A DNA stretch of 64,000 bases from Hansfordia pulvinata (taxonomy: Eukaryota > Ascomycota > Sordariomycetes > Xylariales): positions 2,428,001-2,492,000 of the forward strand of contig BJKQ01000009.1 of NCBI GenBank assembly GCA_006538405.1, given 5' to 3'. Positions 36,590 to 49,062 of the stretch are shown piece by piece. Below the pieces are notes generated by a model. It was given only the letters and a program-made list of their open reading frames with translations, had not been told where the DNA came from and made no database searches. The translations under genes were made by a program, and so were the position numbers. Numbering within the stretch: the first letter of the stretch is position 1; every line of letters begins with the position of its first letter.

Positions 36590-38504
36590 ATGCCATCCAG
36601 GAGAACTCATACAAAGTCCTACCATGGCTGCATCCAGTGCAAAAAGCTTCGTATCAAGGTGAGCTTGGAATGCCCTCCTATCTTCCACGGTAGTCGAACG
36701 ACGTCGGCACTAACTTGGAAACCCCTCCGCAGTGCGACGAGAAGCAGCCCAAATGCTCCAAGTGCACGAGGAAAGGCTGCGAATGCACCTACAAGCACGT
36801 CGGCTCGAGATTCAACCCCTTTACGCGTTTCGAAGTCGTCCAGCAGCAGCAGGAGCAGCTGCCGTCGCCCTCTCCCGAGCCGTTCATGGGGGCGCCGCTC
36901 TACGAGACCCAAGTGATCCACGAGGCCTGGCCGCCGGGCGCCCAAGCATGCCAGGCCCCCCTCCAGCCGGCGTCGACGGCGTACCACGAGTACTGGCCGC
37001 TCGCCGTGCAACCTGCGGTCATGCACGGCGGCACGGAGCAGCAAACGCCCCTCGCCGCACACCTCCACCACCACCACCAACACCAAGCCTGGCCAGGCAG
37101 CGCCCAGCATCATCAGCAGCAAGAAGCGGTGCAGCCGGCGCCGGCCGCGTACGCCGGCGACGGCGGTGCTGCCTTCCCCTGGGCCACCATGCAAGACGAC
37201 CTCGTGCACCACTTCGCCACTCAGCTGCATCTGCAGATCCCCCAGCCGCCGGGCATCCGCGGCGACTGGATCTCGGACTGGTACCCGTCGGCGGCCCAGC
37301 ACATGTGGACGCACTCGTACGTGTACCACGCGGTGCTGTCCTTCTCGGCCCTGCACATCGCCAGCCTGCAGGCCGCGGCCGCCCTCGCGCCAGGGAGCGC
37401 CCCAGAGTACCAGTCGTGGTCGCCGTCAACGATGAGGACGACGACGACGAGGCGGACAGGCTATAGCGGCGGGGGCGGGGGAGGAGGGGCCGCAGGGGCG
37501 GGGACGGGCTACAACATGTCGCCCTACCTTGTCGCCGGCCTGCAGCACCAGGCCAATGCCCTGCACGAGATCCAGGGCGTCCTGCCGTCCGTGGTGGCGA
37601 CCCCAGACCAGTGCGAGCCGGCGCTGCTGGCGTCCTCGCTGCTGCTGGCCTCGTCGTTCGCGCTGCTGGGCGCCGGCGCCGACGAGAGCCCCGTCGACCT
37701 CGTCGCGCAGGTCATGGTCCTGTGCCGCGGCTGCCGCTCGCTCCAGCTGCCCGGCGTGAGCCTGACAAGCCGCCGGCCTTCCCCCGTCCCCGCCGGACAG
37801 CCACGGCAAGAGAAGCAGCAGAAGCTGGAGTCATCATCGCCGACGCTATCTTCGCTGCCGCCGTCGCGGCAGCACCGACCAGAGCAAGAAGAGGAAGGGT
37901 GGAAGTCGCTGCCGCAGGACGCGGGGGACGACGCCGGCGGTTCTGTCATTGCCGCCGCCCCCTCCACGGGGGCGCCCGGCTGCTGGCCGCAGGCCGAGCT
38001 CTCGCTGGGACGGGTGATGGGCGCCATCGCCGAGATCGACGACAGCGGGTGCGCGGGCCACGGGCGCAGGACGTGCCTGGAGCGGGTCGCGGGCGACCTG
38101 CGGCCGATCCTGCGGCGGTGGTGCACAGCCGCTGGCACTTGGGGCACTACTGCGGGCGGTGATGCCGAAGGCGAGGACGCTTCTTCCTCTCCTCCTTCGT
38201 CTTCTTCTTCTTCTTCTTCTTCTTCTTCTCCTTCTTACATGGAGGCGATCGGCTGGCTGCAGGCGGCGCCCGGCGCGTTCCTCGAGCTGGTGCGCACCCA
38301 CGACCCCCTCGCGCTCGCCCTGCTCGCGCACTGGGTGCTCCTCTTCGACGAGCAGCCGCACGCCGCCTCTCACCAGCAGGGCGGCGGCGGCGGCTCGCCG
38401 TGGTGGATGCGGCACTGGCCGCGGGGGCCGTTGGCGCCATCTGGGCCGAGGCCGGGCGCGTCTTCCCGGACCTGCTGGCGTGGCCGCTGGCCATGACACA
38501 TTGA
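36590..38504 (+). CDS. Zn(II)2Cys6 transcription factor, one apparent missing base near the end
   Basis: Exon 1 (36590-36658) encodes 23 residues ending in the first half of the zinc cluster (GCIQCKKLRIK). A 74-nt intron (GTGAGC...CAG) precedes CDEKQPKCSKCTRKGCEC. Together they form C-x2-C-x6-C-x6-C-x2-C-x6-C, a complete binuclear cluster, and its interruption by an intron is common in fungal members. The middle has Gln/His-rich tracts and then a helical regulatory part (DDLVHHFATQL, HSYVYHAVLSFSALHIASLQ). A polySer tract sits at 38200-38240. At a G5 run (38423-38427) the frame goes to -1. With one extra G the end reads AIWAEAGRVFPDLLAWPLAMTH, typical of UPC2-like sterol or metabolism regulators. 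Corrected length is about 613 residues. Target genes are unknown. Confidence 0.82.
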
Positions 38505-41500
38505 TGTTCTGAGTGCAGGTATAGAGTAGGACGGGACCGAGGTATTATTTTGGGACGCCGGTCTCGTCTGGGAGGAGAGCGGGCTGCGGGACAACACTGG
38601 GAGCGTTATTCAGGGGTCTCTACTTTCGCGGTTTCGCGGCTTACGGGGGCGTTGGGAAAAGGTCAGACATGCTGCTGGGTTTCGCGGGGAGCCTGGAGAA
38701 GTCGCGTTGTACATACATCCAGCCTTGACACTATCACAGTACAGTTATACACTTGACTTGATCATTTAGTTCACGAGACACAGCCCTTGATGCCACGATA
38801 AGTCTGGCAGCCACGGGTTCGGCGCTGTGGTATGTTTATTGAAAGTGCTGGTCAAACTGTCAACTGCCTTTTTTTGAAGTCTCGATCCTGAATCTTCTAG
38901 ACGACTGCGCAGCCCGGCCGTCTGGTTCGGTGCAATTCACCGGTGCATTTGCCCTACGCGGGTCAGAAGTTACAACCCTTACACTGGCCAGTGCCAGCCT
39001 CGTCATGTGCGTGATAATCAATGGTCGCCCCTCGTGCTGTGCTGACATAACCCAATGCAGGTGTTCAGGACTGGGTTGCCTTCTCAACTCACGTCGGGCT
39101 ATAATCGTGCCCGTGGCACGGAGAAGTCCGTTGTGCAGTGTTGTTGCTTGTTGCTAGCGGGCCGGCTGCGTCGTCGACTATAGGCGCTGGGATGACAAAC
39201 CCCCTGCAAGTCCCCGTCGGCCGAGTCAAAGTGGATCGCCCAGGGCCTGTGCCTTAGCCTTGCGGTTCTTGTGCTCCCGAACTGCGACACCCTCCGGCTC
39301 CGACCACTCTCAAAAGTCTCCGACATGATGACGGAACTCGAAGAGTGGGCGTGTCGTACCATGTATGCTGTAGAACAGGAGTGCCCCTGTCGCTCGCCAC
39401 GATGACACATGCTCTCGAATCCTTGTCGGCCGAGGCGGCTGGGCCGTCACAGCATCTTCCAGACCCTGGAAAACTTTCGCATGGCCTGAGGCCTCTGCGG
39501 GCTCTCGGGCTCTCGGGCTGTCCCCAGGCTCCAACTTGGCTCGCCGTGACAAGTTGACAACCCCCCGAGTTCCGCACAGGACGGTCGCAGAAGCCCGCCC
39601 TGACGGATTTCTGGAGCAGGCCGCGCGCGGAAGTTCCAGACTAGTGAGCCAAGACAAAACCCACTGACACCTTCTTCGCCACAAGCCGTGTGTATAATAC
39701 ACTCGTGTGCCACCCGTACCCGTAAGGCGGTAAGGCAGAACTTGACTGCAAGAGGGGGCCGTGGCGGAGTGGAATCCCGGAGTGGGCGGATCCAGCCAAC
39801 TACCGCCCCAGTGGCGGGGGATCAATCAATAGTGCTCGTAAGGGGACCCTCGAGTTCTGGGCCGCGAGCTCCGCGATTTGAAGTAAATTAGTGCCATCAT
39901 CCCATCGCCCGGGCTGCTAATAACTCTCGAGCATATTGGAGAAGGGGGGGAGGCGTGCAGAGACGGAGTTTGCCGGGCGCCCTCGCAGGGCTCTCGGTGA
40001 GCCGAGGATCGTCCCCAGTACCTACGATTAGACAAGGACAAGACAAGTACCTCTACCGACCGCGCCCTCGTGCGGCCAGCCTTACGAGAGTTCCCACGAG
40101 ACCTGCCTGGGCGCAGACCAAGGAACAGAGACCACGATCGCTCGGCCCCGGGACAGAACCGGGCCGGCAGCGCACTCTGATGAAGCCTGGAGCTAGCAAG
40201 TCGCGATACTCACCAGTTCTAGCCGCAGACTGCTTACCTGATTGGGTAGAGAGAGGCCCAGCCCGCCGGATCCGTGGCCCGTTGTCGCCGCTTACCCGCA
40301 CGCTGCGGGAGGCAATCCCTTCACTTCCCCGAGTTGGGAACTTTTTATATGTATTCATTGTGGCTCCTGGATGGGGTAACCGTACAGGGCGAGAAACCCT
40401 CTTCCAGTTTAGTGTACGAGTCTTGGGCTCAGAGCCCAAGCCGCAGACAAAAAGCGCTCGGGTTTCAACTTGCAGTGTGAACACGCGCTCTGGGTACCAA
40501 CACAGTGGCAATCACGTCCGCCCCTCCGAATTACTGCTATCGTCCTTGTTCAACTGCCAAAAGTCTGCTTATTCCCGAACACCAGACGACAACGGGAGCA
40601 TGCGACTTGCTGGAGGTACCCGTAGAATGCGACCTTGTTTGCACATCTCGTCACCTACCGCACATGGCGTTTGGAGGGCGCCGCGAGTGCCACGTGACAA
40701 GTCCCCTCAGGCCAGCGGGGCAGTCGACTGCCGCCAAAAAATAAGATATGAAGAATGCCAGAAAAGAAAAGGGCAAAAGGGCAAAAAGAAGGTTGTGGTA
40801 CTGGCTTATGCATTGTTGCAAGAATCATGATGGGGTCTGGTCATGAGAAGACGTCGCTCGAATGGAGTTCCCTTGGTAATTGAACCGTTTAGTGAACAGA
40901 ACTTGAAGGCGGGACCAAACAGTCAGACATCGCCATGCATTACTTGCGTGCCCACATTAAATAGACATCAATACACATCCATGGTTTATTATATCGCAGC
41001 GTCAGCTAAAGCGAGGTTGCGGTCAACTCAAACCGCATTCGTCTGGGCGGCAGCTTCATGTGCCAACCCTCTTCTCATACATCCATACCTAACCAAATAA
41101 AAAACAGCGTGGTCTCTCCAAATCAGCCACGAGTTTGCAGCGGACGAACCAGATCTATCATCTAGTCACGCGTACATCTTCCCGTCCAAATTCATCAAAA
41201 TACCCAAGCTGAAAGTATCCCAGATGCGCTCGCATCGTTTCGCGATCTGTTAAGAGTCCGACTGCGAAGAAATTTGATGCATGTTGGCAAGGACAGGTGC
41301 CTTAGGCACGGAAACACACCTGAGTGGTAACGATGCTGGTGGGCACCGACGTGAGAATTATGCATGTAGAGAGATACATGCAACTAAAGATGCTGGTTTT
41401 TGGGCGTACTACATGTATGTATCCATGTACGCAAACGACTGGAGCCAATCGGGTCGTGCAGCTGACTTCGCGCTGCTTCCGCGTTGGCGCCCCACCGTTG

Positions 41501-41723
41501 CACTGGTTTGGGCGATGACTGGAACGCAGGCAGCAACGCGCCTGGCTTCAACCCAGCGCGCGTCTTCCAGTGCACACGGATGCAGAAACAGCCTCGACTC
41601 CACCAAACGCACAACCGTCTTTCCGCGATCGAGGCCTTCCATATGCTTTGAGACCCCGTCTACGTCTCACGGGTCGTGCGCCTCGTCCCGTGATCCCAGC
41701 CAGTCTGGAGAGCGTCCCGCGCC
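38505..41723. other. intergenic, no gene seen
   Basis: 3.2 kb. A long plus-strand open frame (39955-40830) has arbitrary composition, with no domain, no codon bias and no start context. Polyadenylation-like AATAAA occurs near 41095. No credible tRNA was found by eye. Confidence 0.45.
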
Positions 41724-44691
41724 ATGTGGGTGCTGGAGAATGAGGGCCAGGCCTTTGAGGGTATGCCGTGATCCCCCTCCCAAACCGCAGCCTTTCCAAA
41801 TCGCAGCCTTTGAAGTGACCCGGGCATTGCGGGACAAGTTTGTTGACATTTGGACAGGCAAACGGCTTTGGCTGAGGCCCGGGAAACGCTATCTTTTTGG
41901 CCGCACCGTTGCTGAACGTAGGTGCTGATCTTTGATCTTCAATCTTCCTTGTCCCACTGGCGGTCGCTGACCCGCCTGTTCGCCTACAGCTGGTATGCTG
42001 GCCATCAAAGGAGATGCCAAAGCCGTATCCAGAAAGCACTGCACAATCGCCATTGACTCGGTCGGCGCCGGAGATGCCGTAAGTCGCGACAGCCGGCCCT
42101 CTGTGCTGTTCTACAAACACTGTCCCCGCGCCGATGGCCGCCGATATTGACACTTGCCAACCGCCAGGAGAACCCAGGCTCTCGGTCTCGGGTCACCGTC
42201 GAGGATCTTGGCTCAAAGGGCGGCACAACCGTCAATGGCGAGAAGATCAGGGGCGACAAGTACGTCCTCTCACAAGACCAGAACACGCTCAAGATGGGCG
42301 CCTTCCAGCAGCTCTTCAGGTACGTGTCCTAAGCCCTCTGGCTTTCTACCACGATTTCCCTTGCTACTGGAATCACACTCACCTGCCGTTAGAATCTCTT
42401 GGCACCCGGTCGTTCTCAGCTACTCCTTCACCAGCAAGGAACTGCGGGCCGACCCATTTGCCAAGTTGCGACAGTGCCTCGAACACATAGACATCAAATA
42501 TCTGGCAGAGTATGATGTCAGTCTCACGACGCATGCCGTGTCCAAGAAGAGGAATACGTCCAAAGGACTCCAGGCTCTCATCAACGGCAAATACATTGTC
42601 AGTGATGGCTTCGTGAACGCCTTGATTGAGGCTACCACGCCTGCTGAGCTCGTGGATGGTATAGACGCAAGCCCTTTGGAGTTCGACTTCGACGCAAACT
42701 GGCCTGACGCCACGAGGTTTCTCCCCTTGGCCGGCGACGAGCCGGTCTCAAGACCCGACGAGGCATTCGCCCCCAATCCCCAGCGGGCCGAAGTATTCGA
42801 CGGATACACCTTTGTGTTCTACGACGCGAAACAGTACCAATCTCTCATGGCACCCATCACCAACGGCAAGGGGAAGGCCCTTCTGAAAGAGGTGGTCCCG
42901 CGAGAAACCCAGATGGATGATTTCATCCGCTACGTCAAGGGTGTGGCAGGCGAGAAGGGCCTAGGAGAGTTTGAGGACGGAAGCGAAGGCAAAGGTGTGG
43001 TGGTCGTTCAATTCATGCCTCGAACCGCAGAACCTGAAGACCTGCAGTGGTACACGGATTTCTACACCAATATTTCGCTGCGCTTGGACCATCGCCTCAT
43101 CAACCAGAAGGAGTTTCTCGACGCTATTCTTTGCAACGACGCCAGTGGTCTCAGGCGGCCACTCCAAGAAGCGTCGCAGACCTCAGAGCAGCGCAACGAC
43201 GAACCCACCTCGGCTCCACCCCGGGCCATGGAGGTGGACGGTGCAGCTGCTGCGCCATCTGCACCCGCGGAACAGCGTCCCGCATCTCGTCGGAGGGGTC
43301 GCATAGGCATAAAGAAGGAGTTTGCAGGGTTTGGCGTCACCCTGGACGAAGAGGAGGACTCGAGCATGCTGCCTGCGCCACCCGCAGAAGACACCCCCGC
43401 TGCCACCGCCTCCGTCGACGCCGCAGAAGAGGGCCTGTTCGTCTCCCAAGATGCCGCTTCGCCGGAGCCGGAATTGGCCACGAACGCCAGGCAGACGCGT
43501 CGGAAACGCGGAAGGGCCGAAGACCTGATCGATGGCTTTGCGCCGACGGCGGCCGAGGCCAAGCGCCGACGCATCGAGGCGGGCGAGAACCTGGCGCCGC
43601 GGCACGCGACGCCCGCCGCGGCAGAGGGGCCACCAGCACGCAGCCCGAGGAAAAAGACGCCACCCGTCAAGACAGAAGACGTCGACGTCATCGGCCTTGC
43701 CCGGCGGAACCGGGAGGAGGCCGAGGCACGAGCCAAGAGGGAGCGGCAGGAGCTGGACGAGGCCGCGGCAGACCTGAACTTTGAAGAGATCCGGTCGTTG
43801 CAGACCGAGGAGACGGTAGAGCTGCGGCAGCCATCCGGGCCGCGCTCTGCGGACCAACAGCCGGCGGATCAGCGATGGGACCCCGCCTGGAACGGGCGCA
43901 AGAACTTCAAGAGGTTCCAGCAGCGCGGGGCGGCTCAGGGAGCCCGCCCGCCCCAGCGGGTGATTGTGCCCATCGAGCCCGTCCACAACAACACGTACGG
44001 TCTTGGTGAGGACTACTGGGTCGAGAGCCAGGACAGCGAGAACCGGAGGCGCAAGGGCGGGGCACCTCCGGCCTCGGTCGGCGCCAGCGGCACGAGCCAG
44101 GGCCAGAGCGGCACGAGCCAGGGGCTCAGCGAGAGGGGATCCAGGGGAAACGCCGGGGCCGCCTCCTCGAGAACGCGCCAGCCGCAGCCCGAGCCGGCGC
44201 GGAGGCGCATCGTAGGCCTGGCCCCGGTGGACAGCAGCGACGAGGAGGAGGACGGGGACGGGGATAGAGACGCCGCAGCAGCGGCGGCGGCGGCCAGCGG
44301 GGTCGCCGCTCTCCGGGTCGACGACGACGACGACGCCGGGGGCGGGAAGGACTCTATGGATATGGAGGAGGAGGAGGAGCTCAGCGTGATACCGGCCACC
44401 GCCCGCACGCGGAGCAGCAGGCAGACCACGCAGCAGTCTCAGGGGGGCCGGTCGCTGCGGTCGACCGGGGTCGCCTCGCAGAACACCACGCAGCCGGCTA
44501 CCTCGGCGGGCCGCACCCAGCGCAGCTCCGCCGCGACCACTGGCAGCAAGCGTGGCGCGCCCCGGCAGGAACAGCAGCAGCAGAGGCAGCAGCCGCCGTC
44601 GAAGAGGCCTCGAATGGCGGTGGTGGCGGCCAGCGACGAGGACGAGGACGACAGCGATGACGGCCACCTCTTCAAGTTCGGGAGGCGGTGA
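41724..44691 (+). CDS. NBS1: Nbs1/Xrs2 subunit of the MRE11-RAD50-NBS1 DNA-repair complex
   Basis: Five exons (41724-41760, 41858-41917, 41990-42078, 42168-42319, 42393-44691; introns 97, 72, 89 and 73 nt, all GT-AG) give 878 residues. The FHA domain runs from the N-terminus (MWVLENEGQAFEG, then KRLWLRPGKRYLFGRTVAEPG) through SRKHC and VEDLGSKGGTTVNG. BRCT-like sequence follows (ISWHPVVLSYS ... GLQALINGKYIVSDGFVNAL). The disordered C-terminal half contains RKNFKRFQ (about 611-618), the Mre11-binding motif. The end is acidic followed by LFKFGRR, matching the Tel1/ATM-recruiting tail. The nuclear complex senses and processes double-strand breaks. All functional elements are present and no frame break is seen. 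Confidence 0.93.
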
Positions 44692-45388
44692 TGCTTCGCC
44701 CCGCTTGCTCTGTGCATGGCCCTGTGCATCCATGGAAGTTGACGTCTACCGTGTTGCCCCAGACAAGAACGAGAACAAGGACAGAAGATGTATCTGTTGC
44801 CGGCCTCTAATTGACAGGGTATCTATCTATCCATGTGGCCGTAAATGAAACAGTTGCCGATCCAGTACATGTACACCAACTTGTCACCTTGTCTATATCG
44901 CTGTTGACCTTGACCCCCGGGGGTGCTTATCTTACTTCCGCGGTCTTGAAGTCGCATGCTCTGCGGCCCCGCAGTGGGGGATTTGAGTGCACAAGTCCAT
45001 GGGTGATGTCCAATGTCTAGATAGGGCATCGTCCACCCTTTTCGCACGGATTGGGCAACTCCTCACGCTTCAACCAACTTGGCTCACCGGCATCCAGCTT
45101 CTTGCTGCAGAAAAAAAGCATCCAAGATTACCTGGGAAGCCCTCAACAGTTACGCATAAAAGCCTGTGCACGGCCGGGCGAGAGAAAAGACCATGCACAA
45201 GAGCTTTTCACGCTCATTGGGCACGCACCTGTCGGCTGGTTCGAGGTTCGACAGTACGCACCCAGGACATTGCCTTCGCCATAGGCCTCTTTTCCGTCTG
45301 GCCGTCTAGACGAGGGCTGGAGGGCGCAGCGAAGAACTGCCCTCGTTCGGTTCTGGTCATTTACCCAGTCTGCGTTGCTGGAAGGGCC
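44692..45388. other. convergent intergenic region, NBS1 and cytochrome-b5-like 3' ends
   Basis: No gene seen. The sequence between the two stop codons is unremarkable apart from moderate AT content. Confidence 0.5.
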
Positions 45389-46542
45389 TCAATCCATTGC
45401 CTCCATGTCCTCGGAGGGGATCTCTCCTCCCTCACCCTCGCGAACCAATTTGCCAACAAGACAGGTGCGCAACATCTCGGAGTGCGCAACGAAGTGGTGG
45501 GCGCGGTAAAATTGCCGGGTAGCATCACGGCCAGCACCTGCCATTAGCTCGTCGACTCCGCCGGGGTGGAAGGGCACATAGGCTGACACGTTGTAGACGC
45601 GGCCATCCAAGGCCATCCACACGTCACTGCCGTGACGCCCATTGTGCTTCCGCAATTCTGACGGGGTCACGTTGACCATTGAAACGCCCGGAGGTAGGCC
45701 CGTGAGATCCGCGCCGGAGCCGACAAGACGCGCCCAGTCAAGGGGTGAATGACCTGGCGACAAGCCGACCTTCTTGCGCGATGCGGCAGCGCTTCCCGCC
45801 GGAGGTGGAGGCAATGTCGAGGAGCCGGCCTGTTGCGCACCAAAGACGGGCCTGCCGCGATTCGGGGTGGGCGAGAGCGATGATTGCGGGCGGCGGGCGC
45901 CGGAAGGAGGCGGCGCAAGCAGTGAGGATGAGCCAACTGAGGACTGTCCAGCATTTCCGGCGCGGGGCATTGGGCGCGGGGGCGGCGGCATCAGGTTCGA
46001 GGTACTAGGCGCAGCGGGAGGGAGGCGAGCGGCAGCAGCCGCCGACGCCGGGGGTTCGTCACCTGCCAGGCTGAGGGAGGGGATGGTGGCCGGGAGCTGG
46101 GGGGGCAATGTCGGCGCACCGGCGGCCTTCGGGGTCGTCTCTTCGGAATCAGCAGCGGCGTTGAGCTCATCGGGGTCGGGGTCGCTCGCGGAAGAGGAAG
46201 CGGGGGCAAGAGGTGTCTGGGCGGCGGCAGTCGACGTCGCGGGACGAGGCGGGGGTGGCATGGCCGCTCCGTCGGCTGAAATCGCAGGCGCCGGCGCCTG
46301 ATTTGGAGGAGGGCTTTGCACTTGGAGCTGCGGCGTGAAGCCGGAAGTATCGCCGGCGTCTTCGGGATCTGGGCTTTGCGGTGCTTCAAGGCGTGATTGA
46401 GCAGGCGGCGGCTGCGTGGAGGGCGGCTGCTGGATCTGAGGGTGGCCGCGCCATAGCGCCAGCAGGGTCTGCAGCAGCGGGGGCGGCGCACGGCGACCCA
46501 TACGACCGAGGCGAGAATGAGGGAGAGGCCGACAAGGGCCAT
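45389..46542 (-). CDS. cytochrome-b5-like haem protein with N-terminal membrane anchor, one apparent missing base
   Basis: Starting at 46542, the frame encodes MALVGLSLILASVVWVAVRR, a clear signal anchor. It then needs one extra base in a G5 run (46479-46483 on the plus strand; C5 on the coding strand) to join LLQTLLALWRGHPQ. A Pro/Ala-rich linker of about 230 residues follows. The C-terminal 100 residues form a cytochrome b5 fold: VTPSELRKHNGRHGSDVWMALDGRVYNVSAYVPFHPGG, then AHHFV with the second haem ligand. The end is EDMEAMD. Corrected length is about 384 residues. The domain resembles the Irc21 group. An electron-transfer or haem/sterol-binding role at the ER or outer membrane is inferred. 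Starting upstream at 46813 in one frame would give a basic, low-complexity N-terminus and is less likely. Confidence 0.75.
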
Positions 46543-49062
46543 GGCGGGCGGTGGTCCGTGGGCGTGTCTGGGTCAGGAGGGAGTTGAGGTGGGATGCGAC
46601 GCGACGAGGGGAGAGGCAGAGGCCCGGCGCTGGCAAAAAACACCGGGAGGGCGGGTGGACAGGCGTCACCGTGGTCGGCGGCGGGCCAGGCGCGTGGTGG
46701 TGGTGGGCAGGGATGCCGCTTCTTTGCGCGTTCCTTCTCCTTCTACGGAGGGCCCGTTCTGTGGGCAGGCAAGCGCAATCGGAAAAGTGCTCGTACCCGT
46801 CCGTACACGGCACGGCGCTCCTCCTCCTTCTACTCGTAATAAGTGGCGACCCGTAATCGCCAAGTCATGCAGAAGGCACGATGGGGCTGGGGCGGCCGGC
46901 TGTGATGCGCAGGCAGGCGCGGGTATGATACGAGAATGAGAATAGCAAGCGATTGCTATCAAGTCCAGCTCGGGTCCCGTCGTCGAGCAGGAGACGTACA
47001 CACAAGTGATGTTGTAGTCTGTGGGCGACGTTTGAGCAAAGCGAGGCCCCGTGTCCCGCGAGTGGAAAGGTGGGTTCAAAGATGAGGACACAAGAAGACA
47101 ATCACATCTCTGATTGATGGTGGCCGGGTTACGATGAAAACACTTCGTCGTTCTTCCTCTTCAGTGCCACGCTTCTCTGTGTTGTCCCTCACTGATGATC
47201 TGCTTGACTACGCCTAATGAACCCCTGGCGATTTGCGCATTACTCAGCATGGCCGCTCGGAACTACGACAAGGCCGAGCGGCGCACCCAACGAGTGCCTC
47301 TGATGGGATGGTAGTCGCCAGAGTGATCAACACAGCCGCACTCTTAGACGCTGTATCTCGTACTGCCGTAGTCAATTGCTGGTGCTCACTCCCGTACAGA
47401 GTCGTCATATGAGTACTCGTACTCAGGAGGAGCGCATGCCCAGGGCCAAGACTTCAAGCCCATTGCTCACATGGCCTTCCTACCAACGTCACGTGGACCC
47501 TGATTCGCGAGACGGTCGTGTGGCAGACCGACAAGCCAAAGAGCGCGCGGTGAGGCAGGGGCCCAAGGAGGAGGATGTACTTGGGGGACGCGATGTGCGG
47601 GCGTGCACCAGAGCAGAGACGAGACGCAAGAATGTCGAACGTCGTTGTCATCGAGGGCTTTACGTTTGCCGAGGACATCCCGGCACCAGCACGACAGCCG
47701 CTGCTCCTGGACCATGCCCAAGAGGCGCCGCCCATCGAGGCGGACGTGTAGTCGCCGGCTGGTCCCTGCAGGTCCGCCCAGAGCGTCATGAGTTGTCTAT
47801 GCGCCCACGCAGCCGGCTCCAACGAACGGGCACCAGACAGCAGACAGGCCTCAGAATGCAAATTGCGTGCAAAGGGGCGACTCTGTGGGGAGATGGGTCT
47901 GCCAAGACCAGATGTCGTGGCCCCCCTGGCGTCATGGTATCCCGCGCGCGCATGAATAAACACAATCTCCAATCTCACAAGACACCAGACGCCTGTCAGG
48001 ACAGTGCCGTGCCTCTGCGGCGCGCCCCCCCCCCCCCACCCCCGGACGCGAGCGATGCGCAAAATCACCGAGCGGGCGGCTCGGTGGCACGGGGCCGGCC
48101 GGATACGACGCGCGCATGAGAGAGGCGCATGTTGGTCTGTTAAGAAACGACGCGATACGCGTACTCCGTACGTACATACCTAGGTAGGCAGGCATATCAT
48201 CAAGGTGGATGGTGGGATTTACTCGTATATAACCTGGCGACAAAGCCTCACGCTGCCGGGTCCGCCTGTGGAAGAGCCTCCTTTTCCTCTGCCTGTCCGC
48301 CAACCAGCCCGTCTGCGAACCAGATCGGCCCCCCTTGCATGCTAGCAGCTGGGACCTGACCCGTTTCGATTGTGATTCACGTGGGCCAGAGTTGCTGCAG
48401 AGTCTCGCAGCCGCAGCCGCGGTCGCTCTGGAATCTGCAACGGCGATAGCTGCGTTCGCAAGGAGCCGTCACTCGTTTACCTCTACATTCTCTCAATCTG
48501 CATTCCTCGCCATCTCTTTTCTCTACGCTTAATAATAGCTAATACCCCGACCTTACACATTCTTTGTCTGTCCGACTCACTCATCATTTCGGTGCTCTCG
48601 TTTGAATCATATTCTGCATCAAAACTTCGCTCTTGTTATTCTATTGGTATACTCTCCACGGTCGCTACTGACTCACTTTGCTTGCTTTGGAACGACTCTG
48701 CAAGAGTCTTGTTACTCATCCACCCTTCAATCCGACGCAGCCCCTATCGCACTCCAGCCCCGAATAATACGAACAATAAATGACCTTGGCACCGAGGGGG
48801 GGAAATGATTAAAATAGCGACAGGGTCCTGACCCACGGCAAGAGAACAGACGGAGCCGGCACTAGAGGCGGTCTAAGGACGGGCCCGTGAGCTACGCACG
48901 TCTACGGCAGCGCCGTCTGCAAACTGAGGGGGCTTAGGTGCACAACAGTGACGTTAGCCCGAGGGCGGGAAGAAGAAAAGAAGAAGAGCAAGACGGGGAC
49001 AATAGGATAGGGGGTGTGGGCGCGACGGGGTGAAACGCAGCGGGCGCGAGCCTTCGCATCCA
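46543..49062. other. divergent intergenic region, no gene seen
   Basis: 2.5 kb between divergent genes. Holds GAGTACTCGTACTC at 47411-47424, a C13 run at 48025-48037, TACCTAGGTAGG near 48177 and TACTCGTA near 48224. A 247-residue frame at 47376-48119 looks non-genic. The AT-rich segment 48480-48790 may be the leader of the gene at 49063. Confidence 0.45.

Noticed and set aside
39750..39810. tRNA-like stretch (GTGGCGGAGTGG)
   Set aside because: No matching T-loop (GGTTCRANTCC) or foldable acceptor stem could be found nearby.
39955..40830. 291-codon plus-strand frame
   Set aside because: Long but with random-looking composition, no domain, no codon bias and no start context; probably chance in a stop-poor region.
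43183..44733. 516-codon minus-strand frame opposite NBS1
   Set aside because: Shadow of the NBS1 C-terminal half; Arg/Leu/Gly-rich with no motif.
46543..46813. Upstream in-frame start at 46813 for the cytochrome-b5-like gene
   Set aside because: It avoids the frame break but adds a basic low-complexity leader and discards a perfect signal anchor that begins at 46542 in the adjacent frame.
47376..48119. 247-codon plus-strand frame
   Set aside because: Arg-rich arbitrary text running through a C13 run; no motif or promoter context.
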